From positions 34,523,000-34,582,999 of the forward strand of contig CAIIXF020000003.1 in the NCBI GenBank assembly GCA_903813345.2: a DNA stretch of 60,000 nt, written 5' to 3'. The notes under the pieces were generated by a model. It searched no databases and was not told the origin of the DNA. It saw only the letters and a program-made list of their open reading frames with translations. Each line of letters begins with the position of its first letter. Positions within the stretch are counted from its first letter, which is position 1. A program made the translations under genes and the position numbers. Below, one piece after another: positions 44,201-56,200 of the stretch. The stretch comes from Owenia fusiformis. Taxonomy: Eukaryota > Annelida > Polychaeta > Sabellida > Oweniidae.

Positions 44201-47200
44201 TTCGGATTCTATTCTCTGAAGATTCTTTTAATCATATGTCTCATGTCTCTTAAAGCTAGAAGAAAACAAATATACAAGTATGTTGTGATAAAAAGCCCTA
44301 GATAAAAAGCTAAAGGATTATTAAAGGACCAAAGGATTATTAATTCATGGTCCTGATTATAAGTCTCCTGTTACTCTTAATTGAATGGTAGTAATTGCAA
44401 TGTCTATCTGGTCACTGTCATCAAGGACCCAGACAGGATACTGTACTCCGGGTATTGTTCGCGTGCGATTTAATTTGGCTTTGTTCGCGAATGTAGTAAA
44501 ATCGCGAACATTTATCGTCGCAAAATTTGTCTTCTAAATCCCCGGGGATTTGACCCGGGACTTTTGATATTTTTCGTTCGGTGTTAAACGTTTCTCCAGT
44601 GTTGTTGGGTGATAATTAACATGGGGTATTGTTCAATTTTATATCAACAATTGATGTACTTGCTAAGATCATGCATTTGTAAAAAGGCATGTAATTATAT
44701 TAATATTATCAAGAACTTGTGTAATCTGCGAGATGTCATCAACTCAAATCCGCGAAATTAAATAGCCGCGAAATTGCAATTTTGAAAAATCGCGAAATTT
44801 TATAGCGTCAAAATTAATTGATATCATACTTTGAATGCAGTTATATGGTAAAGAAAATATGTATTATTAAAAGTTGTTTTTAGAAGGCAACCTTGTGTGA
44901 CCCCATTTTAGAGGCAAAAGCTACTGTTAGAATTGATTGATCTCCAAAAGGTTAACTTTACCCCTCTTCAATATAGATGTAATTACATTGTGGACATGCA
45001 TTAACATCAACATTTCTTCAGACATACTTCTACGATCATTTCACCGAATTAAAACTCATGATGGTTGCAATAGTTGCAATTGTAAAAATGTTCAATGTTT
45101 GAATGCTACCATTGCAACCATTGCAGATTTCAATGAGTAATGGTTGTAGATGGTTGCATTTAAAAGTGCAATGATCGCATGTTAATGGTTGCTCAATCAT
45201 TGCAAATAGTGAAATTCTAATGGTTACAGCCAATGGTTGCACAATGATTGCATGTCATTTTGCAATGGTTTTTCCTTTGATTTAAATGGTTTAAGCAATC
45301 ATTAATCGATGATTGCTTGCGATGGTTTGTTTTCGAAATTTCAAGGTCGGATTTTTTATTAGGGTACATACAAATTGTCTTGTTTTTTCAGAGCATCAAC
45401 TTTAAGTTGGAAATAATAGCAAAATTGCTTTATTATGTATATTTTACAAAAAATTGAATATTTCAGACAAAAAGAAAGAGATCACAGATGAGATAAAGAG
45501 AAGATATGAGGAGGACCCAAAGGAAATGTGCAGTAAAGTTTGCCAAGGTATTCATTTATTCCTTTCATATTTTCAATCAGTATATCATGTATTGCCTTAT
45601 TTATTTATGTTCTGACAGGAGAGTTGTTGAGTCGATTTTGATTATCAAATTGAACAAAGTTCAGAGGGACAAAAAGTGAAAACATCAGTCTGTACATCCA
45701 TTCATACAGGCAACATCTCTTGACCTGATTTTGTTCATATTTTGTTCACATTCTGCTAGAGAGCCAATTTTCGAAACAGCCACCCATTTAAAAATGGCGT
45801 CTATTTTACTGTTGATTTAACAGTAATTTATAGTACAATATATAAAGCTGCAATAGCAAAATGTTTTAAATGTAATTTCTCAAAATGCACCAATTACTGG
45901 AAAAATGGCCACCATTTTCAGTTCATGTAAGCGTTTGCTATAAGTGCCTACTTTGACCAATTTTATGTGTGTTTATGTGTTATTTAACGATTTGCCAAAA
46001 CTGAAAAAGAAGAGAAAGGATTTTGTAAAAATGGCAGCCATGGCTGTTCGAATGGATGTGCTACGCTTTGGCATTGCTGTTATCTATAGTTTTACTGTTT
46101 CTATCCTCAGTTTGCATATGTTAATTTATTTCACTCATCACTTCAGAAATAGACTCAGCATTCATACAATGCAGAGATGACCTGCAAAAGATTGCTCAGG
46201 ATCAGCAGTGTCGGGAAGAGAGGCATAAAGCATACATGAAAGGGGGCAAGCACAGTAAGATGTTTAATATAACAATGGTTCTCAAACGTTCAATAATTTC
46301 AGTACCTTGTATTGTATCACAACTTCAAACCACGTACTCACAGAGTGGGAAATCCAAATAAACAAAACATGAATGAATCAGATATATTTGTATCTCACTT
46401 CATAATATTTACCATCTACTCTACCCATTATAATATATTAATAGACTCCATATTGAAAATCTGGAGTCTATTACTTTTGCCAGTATTCTTCTTCTTTATT
46501 ATTATTCTCTACACGTTTTCTCAGTAACTAGAAGACATTGAGTCAAGACCTATATATGGTCAGTTTAGGTCCAGTATCTAGTTTCTCGGAAATTGGGTCA
46601 ATTTTTTAATCTAGGTTTGGAAATTATGGCATTTTCAAATTTCGAGAAAAATCAATCTGATGATATCCTGATAGAAAGTCAAGAGTAAAGAAGAAAATAT
46701 TGAAAATTCATCCATCCTTCCTATCTGATCCTATCCTTCCTATCTATCCTTCCTTCGAATCTTTTCCTTTCTATCCTTCCTATCCTATCCTTTCTTCCTA
46801 TTCTATCCTATCCTTCCTATTCTATCCTATCCTTCCTATCCTATTCCATCCTATCCTTTCCTATCTAGTCTTCCTATCCTTTCCTATTCTATCATATCCT
46901 TCTTTCCTATTCTATCCTATCGTTCCTTCTTATTCCATCCTATCCTTCCTTCCTATTTCATCCATCCATCTTTTTCTGGATGACTCAGCTTATTCTGGAT
47001 GACTCGGCTTAAAAAAGTCTAGATCTGGAGTCTGAAATTGAACTTGTTCAATTTCCAAGGTCTAGTTATTATTATTATGGTTAGCAGAAAATAAATGACA
47101 GATCAGAATATTCACTAATTTTATGCATGATCATTCTCAGAGTTTCAAAGGCATTGACCAGAAAAACAATATAATAAAGGAATATCCTATGGTTATGAAA

Positions 47201-50200
47201 ACATATACTTTATATCCATGAGTGAATAATATTTTCATGAGTGAGCACAGCCATTAAATATCACTTTTATATTCAATGGTTTGAAAGTGATATTCGATGG
47301 TTTGGGAATTTTTGTTAAAATATGATATCTTGATCCACATATCAAATTTATCTTCACATGATTATTGATCTATTTCCTTGTAATCATGAGATAATATTTG
47401 TTATTATATCACTGTCTAGCTAACAACTGTTTGTTTGGTCAAAACCAGGTCACATGTCATGGAATATCTGGCAGTATTCAATGGCCATGCTAATCAGATA
47501 ATACAACTATGGCATATCTAGTGATATCCCACCCTCCCATGAATTTCCAATGAGAATTTCGTACAGAGTAGGTCAACATGGCAGACAAGAAGATTTAATG
47601 AAGTGTAAAGGAACATTCAGACATGAACAAAGTACAGTTTAACCTCATAAAATAAAATATTTTTAGGGCAAGCACTCTTACATGTTGGGCTTAGCGTGGG
47701 GAGTCTCAACCAGTTCACGGATGATGAAACTGAATATGCAATGGTAAAGCTACGAAAGCTGGCTCTCCCAACTGACGTAAAGGTACAGTGGTTCAAATCT
47801 ATTCTTTAAACCAATTAATAATTCACAATATGTATTTAATGTTTGAGTGTATGAAATAACATAGGGTGTAGTTAAATCCCTAGTTCACCACCAGGTGGCT
47901 TTTTCAGGTTTAATAATAATACAGGTATTGAGAAGGAAGATGTAATACTTGATCAATAACCTTTTGAGCAAAATAATATCCCAGATGCGAGGAGAAATAA
48001 TCTTGATTTTCATCATTAAATATTCACAATTCAGTCAAACTGATTATTTTGGAATCTACATGTAAAATTAGATTTTTTTGAAAATGTGATTTCTAGGTCG
48101 GGGAGATTCCCCATAGATCTCATGTTGTAAAAGCACAAAGAGTGAAATATCTTTTCTTGTCTTGTGTTGGGCAGATAATATTTTCTTTTACTGGGCATAT
48201 TTTAATTTGTATAACTATCAGATACATAAGCCTTTGGTGTAATATGAAAAGTGAACCATTAAAACTGATGCATATTCAAATTTAAGGGAATTTTGTAATA
48301 CCCTGCCAATGTTAATTCCCCCGAATCAGCTACCTGATGGCGAAACTGGTAACTACCTCCTCGCATCTGAGTAATTAAACAAGGAAATGCATATCCAGTC
48401 AAAGGAAATATCATCTGTTCAAAGTTATTAGATAATTCAGTTTTCATTTTTTAAGATGGGTTCAATGGAGGATTGACTCAACCTAAAAGTCAAACTTCCA
48501 AAGAAAACTTAATATTTCAATGCACATATAATATGATGTATGTTTTTTTGTTCCTAGTAAATCACATTATTATTCTATTTATTTCACAGAGAGATGACTA
48601 CTGCCTATTAGTATTGTTGCCGTATCTGTTGGAAGAAGTTGTAAAGAGGAGAGGAATTAGTGACAGAGAAGGGGCCAATGCCATTCCAATGGAGGAATCT
48701 GGTAAGTAAATAAGAAAACAAGCCCAACAGCATCATTTCAGTGAGCAGCATAATGAAATCTTTGTCAAAGGTAGAAGGTGCCCAGGCCCATAGCCAGGAT
48801 TTGCCAAGGGGGGGGGGGGGGGTTCATTTTTCAAAAATTTCCAGGGGGGATTCACTTTTGACAGTTTTGGCCCAAATATGGCTAAAATCACTTGAAAAGT
48901 GCTCAAAATGGTGAAAAACTGCATGATTTTGAAAGAATTTTTGGCTAGGGGGGGGGGGGGGGGGGGGGTTCGCTGCGAACCCCCCCCCCTGGCTACGGGC
49001 CTGGTGCCTGTTGAAGTGAGGTTCATACCTACATACATTTAAGGCATAAGCGTATACAATTTGAATCAAATCTGTTAACCTGTATTTGATTTATTGCCCT
49101 GACAAACCAATGGGTGAATGGACGGACATCTTTTCTATATCCCCTTCGACTTTGTTCGATGGATAATGATACAATGATACACAGCATTTTAATTTTGTCA
49201 GCCATTATGACCCCCGGCACTATAGCTCAAGTCAACATTGTAAAATATAAGCTTCTTAACTAAACTAATAAGGTACCGATAACCCATAAAGCATGCTCCA
49301 TCATGCAGTTATAATTAGTGGACATACGATGATAGGAGGTTCACCATTGTTTAAATAGATGCATTGGAACTAAAATATAGTTTGGTCTTGATCAACGTCT
49401 CATATTTAGGAATCCTTTGAACATTTTTACAGGTGAAGAACGAATTATCAATGATTCATTGCCTGACAACAGTGGTGATGATGATGATGAAATTCCCCTA
49501 AGTGCTGGTTAGTATATTTTCCGCATATTTCTATCACTCCTTTGGTTCTATGTGAGCTGTGAGCTTTGGTAGTTGAGCTGGCAGATGGATGGGTGGGTCT
49601 GATGCGATGATTGCCAATTGAAGGGGATTCCCCAAATTGTAGCAAACTCAAACGTATTCAATTCAGAGAGTGTTGATAAGTTGCTTTTATTAATAAATCT
49701 GCAAAACTAAACCTATAAGTTGGTCATAAGATATACTTAAAGCATGTAAGATATTGTAAAAATTCTGGGAGGCAATTCTACGCCCCTCTTAAATGATCAT
49801 AGAAAACATGAAACTAATCGGATGAATTCCAATTTCAGTTCTGAAGAAAAAGAAACCACAAAAGGGGAGGAAAAGAAGGGCCTTAGTTTACAACTTTAGT
49901 GATGACGATGAGACTGATGTAGCAGAGTTAATAGGTTAGCACTTAGATTTTGATAACACTACCAACAGCAGATTAAGGTGATAGATTAAGCACATAAATA
50001 AGTTGAAGGTAACAAAAAATGAGCAAAAATGATCACTGTCCACAGACTCCATTTTATATACCAAATGACATCACAATTTGAGAGGCTAACTAGAATTCAT
50101 CCTTAGAAAAAACATTTCCATCTACTTTTATCAAGATGAAGATTTATGAGCGTACAAGGTAAACAATTATTCAAAATGTAACATGTATTCAGCGGATATT

Positions 50201-53200
50201 TGTCTGCTTTTGGGGTAAAAAACTCTATTTAAAAAAATAGCAAGAATTGTGAAAGGAGTGTTCCTAATTTGAGCAGCTTTAAAATGGTACATTGCTTCAA
50301 TAGCATCTTATTTCACGAAGAATAAAAGTTACATTTATGTGACACCCTAAAAACACATGCACAACATTTTTGCGACGTGTCAATGTTATGTTGTACACTT
50401 ATTTGTTACTGAGCTTAGACTTAGTGTGGTGTAGTACAATGTTTTTATTTTGTAATGACTAATATGTCAGGGCATGACATCTGAAGAGTCAATAAAAGAT
50501 ATATATATATATATTACCTGATTACCAATGATTCGGGAAAGACAATAGTCCTATTTAATCGAGATCCTGTTGAAACTTAATGTTAACCATTTTTGTAAAA
50601 AGCAACTACCTATAGTAAATTAGAAAGCGACAACTTCATTGAGTAACAAATCCCACCACACAAAACATGCCTTGATAAATAGTAACCATCTTGAACATTC
50701 CACTGGTATCTGAGTTATCAAAGATCATTGTGTTTTTTATGAATGATGGACATTTTGAAATCTTGCAAATGTCTTCTTGAGCTCAGCTCCTTTGTCTCTT
50801 AAGGCATCAGCATATATAATTTGAATGAAATCTGTCCACTGGTGTTTCAGTTATCAAACATAATTTTTTTTCAAAAAATGGTGGGCATTTTGAAATCTAG
50901 TAGCCATCTTGAAAATGTCAGAGCTCCTTTGTCTCTAGCCATCAGCATATAAACTTTGAACTAAGTTGCAGAATACTTATTTTGATGTTTATTTAGGGCA
51001 TTCTTCTTGAAAAAAGTTATATCATTTAAGTTACTGATTGTTGTTTTAGGCAAGAATAAAAAGGTGGCACCTTCAGACTCAGAATCATCACTGCCAAAGC
51101 CAAAGCCGATCAGGAGGAAGAAACCCCAGTTGCAAGGTATTTTTCTCAACCTCTTTCTACTTTTTAATCTTTGATGAGGGCTTTCACTTATGAGAATTAA
51201 TATATAAGAATATATATGAATATGAACAAAATCGCTCCATTACTTTTCAAGTTACAGTAAAATATGTTAAAATGGTGGTCGTTTTTCAAAATGGCCACCT
51301 TCTACCAAAAGTGTCATTAGACAGTGTGTCATGCTTATAGTATTCACATACCAAATATGAACAAATTAGCTCCACTACTTTTCGAGTTATAGTAAAATAC
51401 CTTAAAATGGCGGCCATTTTTCAAAATGGCCGCCATGTACCAAAAGCGTCATAAGACAGTGTGCCATGCTTATATTATTCACATACCAAATACAGACAAA
51501 ATCGCTCCACTACATTTCCAGTTATAGTAAAATACGTTAAAATGGCGGCCATTTTTCAAAATGGCCGCCTTCTTCCAAAAGTGTCATTAGACAGGCTGAA
51601 AAACACAGAATATTTGTTCTAGTTTAGATATTTTGTGAATCCAATTTTCAGCTAATTTTAAATATCTTCGTCAAAACAAAATGCATATTCTCTATTGATT
51701 TTTTCAGTAGAACCAAATAGAGCTTTGGCGCTGGCAAATATGATGAGGAGTGTCGAACAATTTAATCAATTGCAGAATGCCACTTGCAAAACACAGGGAA
51801 ATTCACAATCCTCTGGAGACACTACTCCATCTACAGATGAAACAAGTGAAAAGGTATTGTATAGAATGCTAATGTTGCCATAAACACTCATATCTCTTAA
51901 GGTCATCCTCCTAAGCAGGTATCAAGAATCCATACCTCCTTCTTCCGCCTGTTATAACCAATCTGGAAGCGCCTGATTAAACTGAATCATGTGATCTAAT
52001 TATGCGCAATGACTTATCCATGATTTCAGTCGCAGTGTTGCGACAGCCAATCAGATTGCCAGTTCTTAATCAGGGAAATGCTATCTGCTTATAGCAGGGG
52101 GGAAAAAGAAAGAATATATTCCCTCTCAATAAAGCCCTGTGGGCGTTTATTAAAAATTCGTTCAAATAAACGCCATAGTGGAAAGTCAGTCATTTGTTCA
52201 AGCTAATTACTGCAATGTCATGCTTCCTTATTTGTAGCAAGTACTAGCAAGTAATGTGTAATGACAGCCATTCACAAGCTTATCTGTATACTTATAAAAA
52301 ATGTGTATGAAATGTTCTGAGAATTCTTTGTACTTCTGCTACTTGCATTCACATTTAGCTATACTTCTGACTTTAAATGTGATAACATGCCTGTGGACCT
52401 TTTCAGATTCGTGTAATTCAACAACAAATGCAGACAACGATATCCAGATTAAATTCTTTGGAGAATGATGTGTCACGGCAAAAGGAGGAAATTGGAATCA
52501 TAAGAGGTAGTTAGTTACCTATTATACTTGAGTGTCATGTTATGAAAGGTTGTAATTATGGGGTATATCCTGAGGAATTATATTACAAAGGGGCCATCAG
52601 TATTTGAGTCATTGCCTGGACAGATGGACATTGGATGATGTGTTAATTATTATCACATGAGTTATATCAGATGTATACTTTTCAAATATTTGAAATCTAT
52701 ATATTAAAATTACCAATAAAAAGTTTGCTCTCAAAAAATTGAATATCAATTTGATTTTGAGATGAGGGGATTACCTCTCGTAACCACATGTTAGAGAATT
52801 ATTAACATATTTTTTGTCATGGTTTTATCCAAAAGAAACAATTAAGATCTCAAAGTGTGTATAATATTTTACTTAACATCATACATATTTAACATCAGCA
52901 TCTCGTGTTCTTTTTCAGAACAGACAAACTCAATAAACTCAAAGAATGATTGTATCCTTGCTGCACTAGCAAGAATAGAAGAAAAACAAACTGTAACACC
53001 TGTCATTGAAGTACCACAAGAACCTGTACTTGAGATTCCAACAGAGGCTGAAGAACGAAATTTAATGTTGGACCTGACCTCAGCATTGGCAACAGTAAAT
53101 TCAGGTGGATACCTGGACCTGGTGAACGACTGTCCACCTCCTCCTCCACCCCCATCAGAACCAGCACAGCAACCCCAAAGGACTTTTTGGACGGATATGC

Positions 53201-56200
53201 CAACTGGATATCCTATGGCCTTGCTACCAGCAACCGAAGAAGAAAAGGCTATCATAGGACTGAAGGTAAAATTTTACATTTGAGTAAACATTGAAAGATA
53301 AATTGGGGAGTTGAGCACCACAAGAAATAATATGTGTAAAGGGGCAGGTACGTTATTGCAAGCTTTTCTAGACAGCTCTTACTTGAGATCTAATAATTAT
53401 TTTACCACAAAAACAAATGTGTCTGTTTGGCCAATATGTTATCTTCAACTAGATAACGGCAACTCCGCGGAGTAGCAAATCCCAACGAACAAAATATCAA
53501 TTACCGAATTCCAATCAATTATACTCATTACTTTGGTTAAAATTGAAAAAATTAGATTTTAGAATTGCGAATTCCTCCAAAGCAGCCATTTTGAATTTTC
53601 TGAGGTACAAATCTGAAAAATAATACCATAATTGTGATCTAATCCAAAAATCCTTCAATTTGAGTATAATATAGCCATACTTTGAAGGGATTGAAAAATT
53701 ATTGCGAAATCGTACATTAGACGGCCATTTTGAATTTTACTAGGCTAGAATCAGAAAAACAATATTTGCAATCTACTCTTAATTGCCTTTCATTTGAGTA
53801 TAATAAAGCTATACTTCAGAAAGATCTATAAATTAGCGAAAATTTCTGTTTTCCTGACCCCCCATACACGGCCCCTGGGGGTCAGGATGAAAAACACGGA
53901 ATATATGCGAAATAGATAAATGTTGTGAATATACTACCAAAATTTCAAACAATAATATTAATTACTTTGGTTTAGAATGAAAAATTAATGATTTTTGAAA
54001 AAAAGTCCCGTCATTTTTTAAGCGGCAGCCATCTTAAAAAATTTTTTTTGCGTAAAACTATTCACCAATATACATCTTTCCACTAAATATGAAGAAAATC
54101 CGTCTACTAGTATTTGAGTTATCTTCTGGACGGACTGACGGACTGACTGACGGATGGACGGACGGACGGAGGGCTTCACTATATCCCTACCGAACTTGGG
54201 ATAATTAGGGGCAAGGGTGAAAGTGAACTTGAATGGATTATCTCTGAAGCTGTCATTAATCCACCCACCATCACCAATTTTCTGCAATGATGAGTCGATT
54301 TTCACCAATTTTCCGCAATAATGAGTCGTTTCTCACCAAAAGTGCAGCCTTTTATTCAAATTTTTATTCAAAAGGAAAGTGATTGTCTTGGGATGAGGAT
54401 AATCTGAAAACAATGGAAATTTAAGGTCAAATATCTGGGGTAGAAGCAACATTTTTTGATATAGTTAAAGTACAAAAAGATTGGGGGATAATTATATAAT
54501 TGATCTCCAAAAAGAAAATAAATAGAACCATGGATACTGGGCTCACATGGTGTTGCTCTAAAGTGGATGATGGCTAAAATGGCAGAAAATAACCAGAACA
54601 ACGGCAACGCCAAAGCGTAGCGAATCCCATCGAACAGAAATGGCTGGCATTTTACAAACAAAATATATAGCAAATATCGTAAAATAACACACATAAGGCC
54701 ACCATTTTCAAAATGGTTGCTCACTAGCCAAGTTGTCATCAGAAGAAGTAATATGCTTTTAAGTAGCCACATATAACAATTTTTAAAAATCGCCCACGCA
54801 TCCATGTAAGTGCTGGCCATTTCTTAAAAACGGCTTCTACCCAAAATGTCATAAGACAGTATGCAATCCTTACGAGTATTCACATATCAAATATGAACAA
54901 AATCGCTCTATTACTTTTTGAATTATAATAAAAAATGTAAAATAACACACATAGTTTTATTAGACAATGTGCCATGCTGTATTCACATATCAAATATGAA
55001 CAAAATCACTCCAATACTTTTGGAGTTATAGCAAAAAATGTAAAAATGACGACCATTTTTTGAAATCGCCACCTTCTACGCAAGGTTCATAAGTATTCAC
55101 ATATCAAATCTGAACAAAATCGCTCCACTACTTTTCAAGTTATAGTAAAAAATGTAAATGAAGGACCCACGGTCCTGTGCTCACACAGTTTGGAACCTTC
55201 AGAGGAATTTATATCCTGACTTTCAAACAAAAATATTGATTTGGATTTGGAGTCTCGAACTTTGAGAAACTTAGATAGCATAGTTGTGTGACCTAGTTTG
55301 ATGACCTTTGACCTTGAAAATTTTACTTATTTAGAGCTCAGTAAGGTATTTTGTGATTAAGCTGACCAAAATTTACATGCAAAAATCAATTTGAAAAATC
55401 AACTTTTTGAACGTAATTTATTGCAGGAAATGATCAAGTATAAGGCAAACTTTAAGAATCTTGTCAATCACAAAACCTGCCATTGACTTTATACATGAGA
55501 AAGTTTCCTGAAAATGACCAAGTCCTACTTTTTTCAAATTTTATAGAGTAAACACCAAAAACCTTAATTCCAAGAGCTTTGGAATCTTCAGAGGACATAA
55601 GTCGCATATACACCAACTACTAAAAGTTATTTGAAAGTTCTACTTCAACAAAGTGTCTAGTATTTATAGAAAATTTGACTTTTTGACATCAAAATCCGCA
55701 ATTTCTCGGAAACCGGGCAAACTTGGGAAATGGCGATGATAGGTCAAATAGGCATTATGGATATGCATAAAATGAATGTGGATATGACTCAATTCGAATA
55801 GCAGTTTTAATTTGTGCGGCAAATGTTGACGGACGGAAGGACGGACAGACGGACGGACGGACCAACGGACGGACGGACGCCTGGTCAATCCCATAGGCTC
55901 ACTATGTGAGCCAAAAATGATTATGGATTATCTCATAATCCATTTGTTATAATCCATTATATCTCATAATCCATGTTGTTTGATTTCTTTCTTTTTGGAG
56001 ATCAATTATGTAATATCCACCAATATTTGCCAAATAAAGGCATTTTTTGTGGTCAAAAAACTTTTAGAACTCAAGTAAGAGCTGTCTAGAAAAGCTTGCA
56101 ATAACGTACCTGCCCCTTTGTATTGTAACAAAAAATAGGTTTTTATAAATGAATCAACACAAAGACCACACACATCTTTTGAGCTTCATAAAGTATAAAA

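Larger units (their letters stand above)
42441..45049. other. Intron 2 of the BEN-like gene, mostly unassigned
   Basis: Contains AT-rich sequence with ATGCAAATTAAGTTT-like words repeated at 42835-43050, and a 50-60-bp direct duplication near 43665-43850 (GGCAAAAAATATAATGTRAAC). It also holds the two repeat pieces listed separately. No coding exon is seen. Confidence 0.35.
53338..56119. mobile_element. TIR element, 2.78 kb, identical 50-bp ends, carrying nested repeats
   Basis: AAAGGGGCAGGTACGTTATT begins a 50-bp terminal repeat (53338-53387) whose inverted copy at 56070-56119 is identical. Weaker similarity extends about 25 bp further in. The inside is a string of other repeats (53470-54205, 54600-55160, 55180-55912) and encodes no protein. 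I could not read a clear target duplication. It fills most of intron 12 of the BEN-like gene. Confidence 0.82.

Noticed and set aside
46700-47002. 100-codon frame rich in YPILS
   Set aside because: Translation of the TATCCTTCC pyrimidine tract.
52869-53255. 128-codon minus-strand frame
   Set aside because: Antisense of the large exon 12 of the BEN-like gene, which has splice sites and phase on the plus strand.
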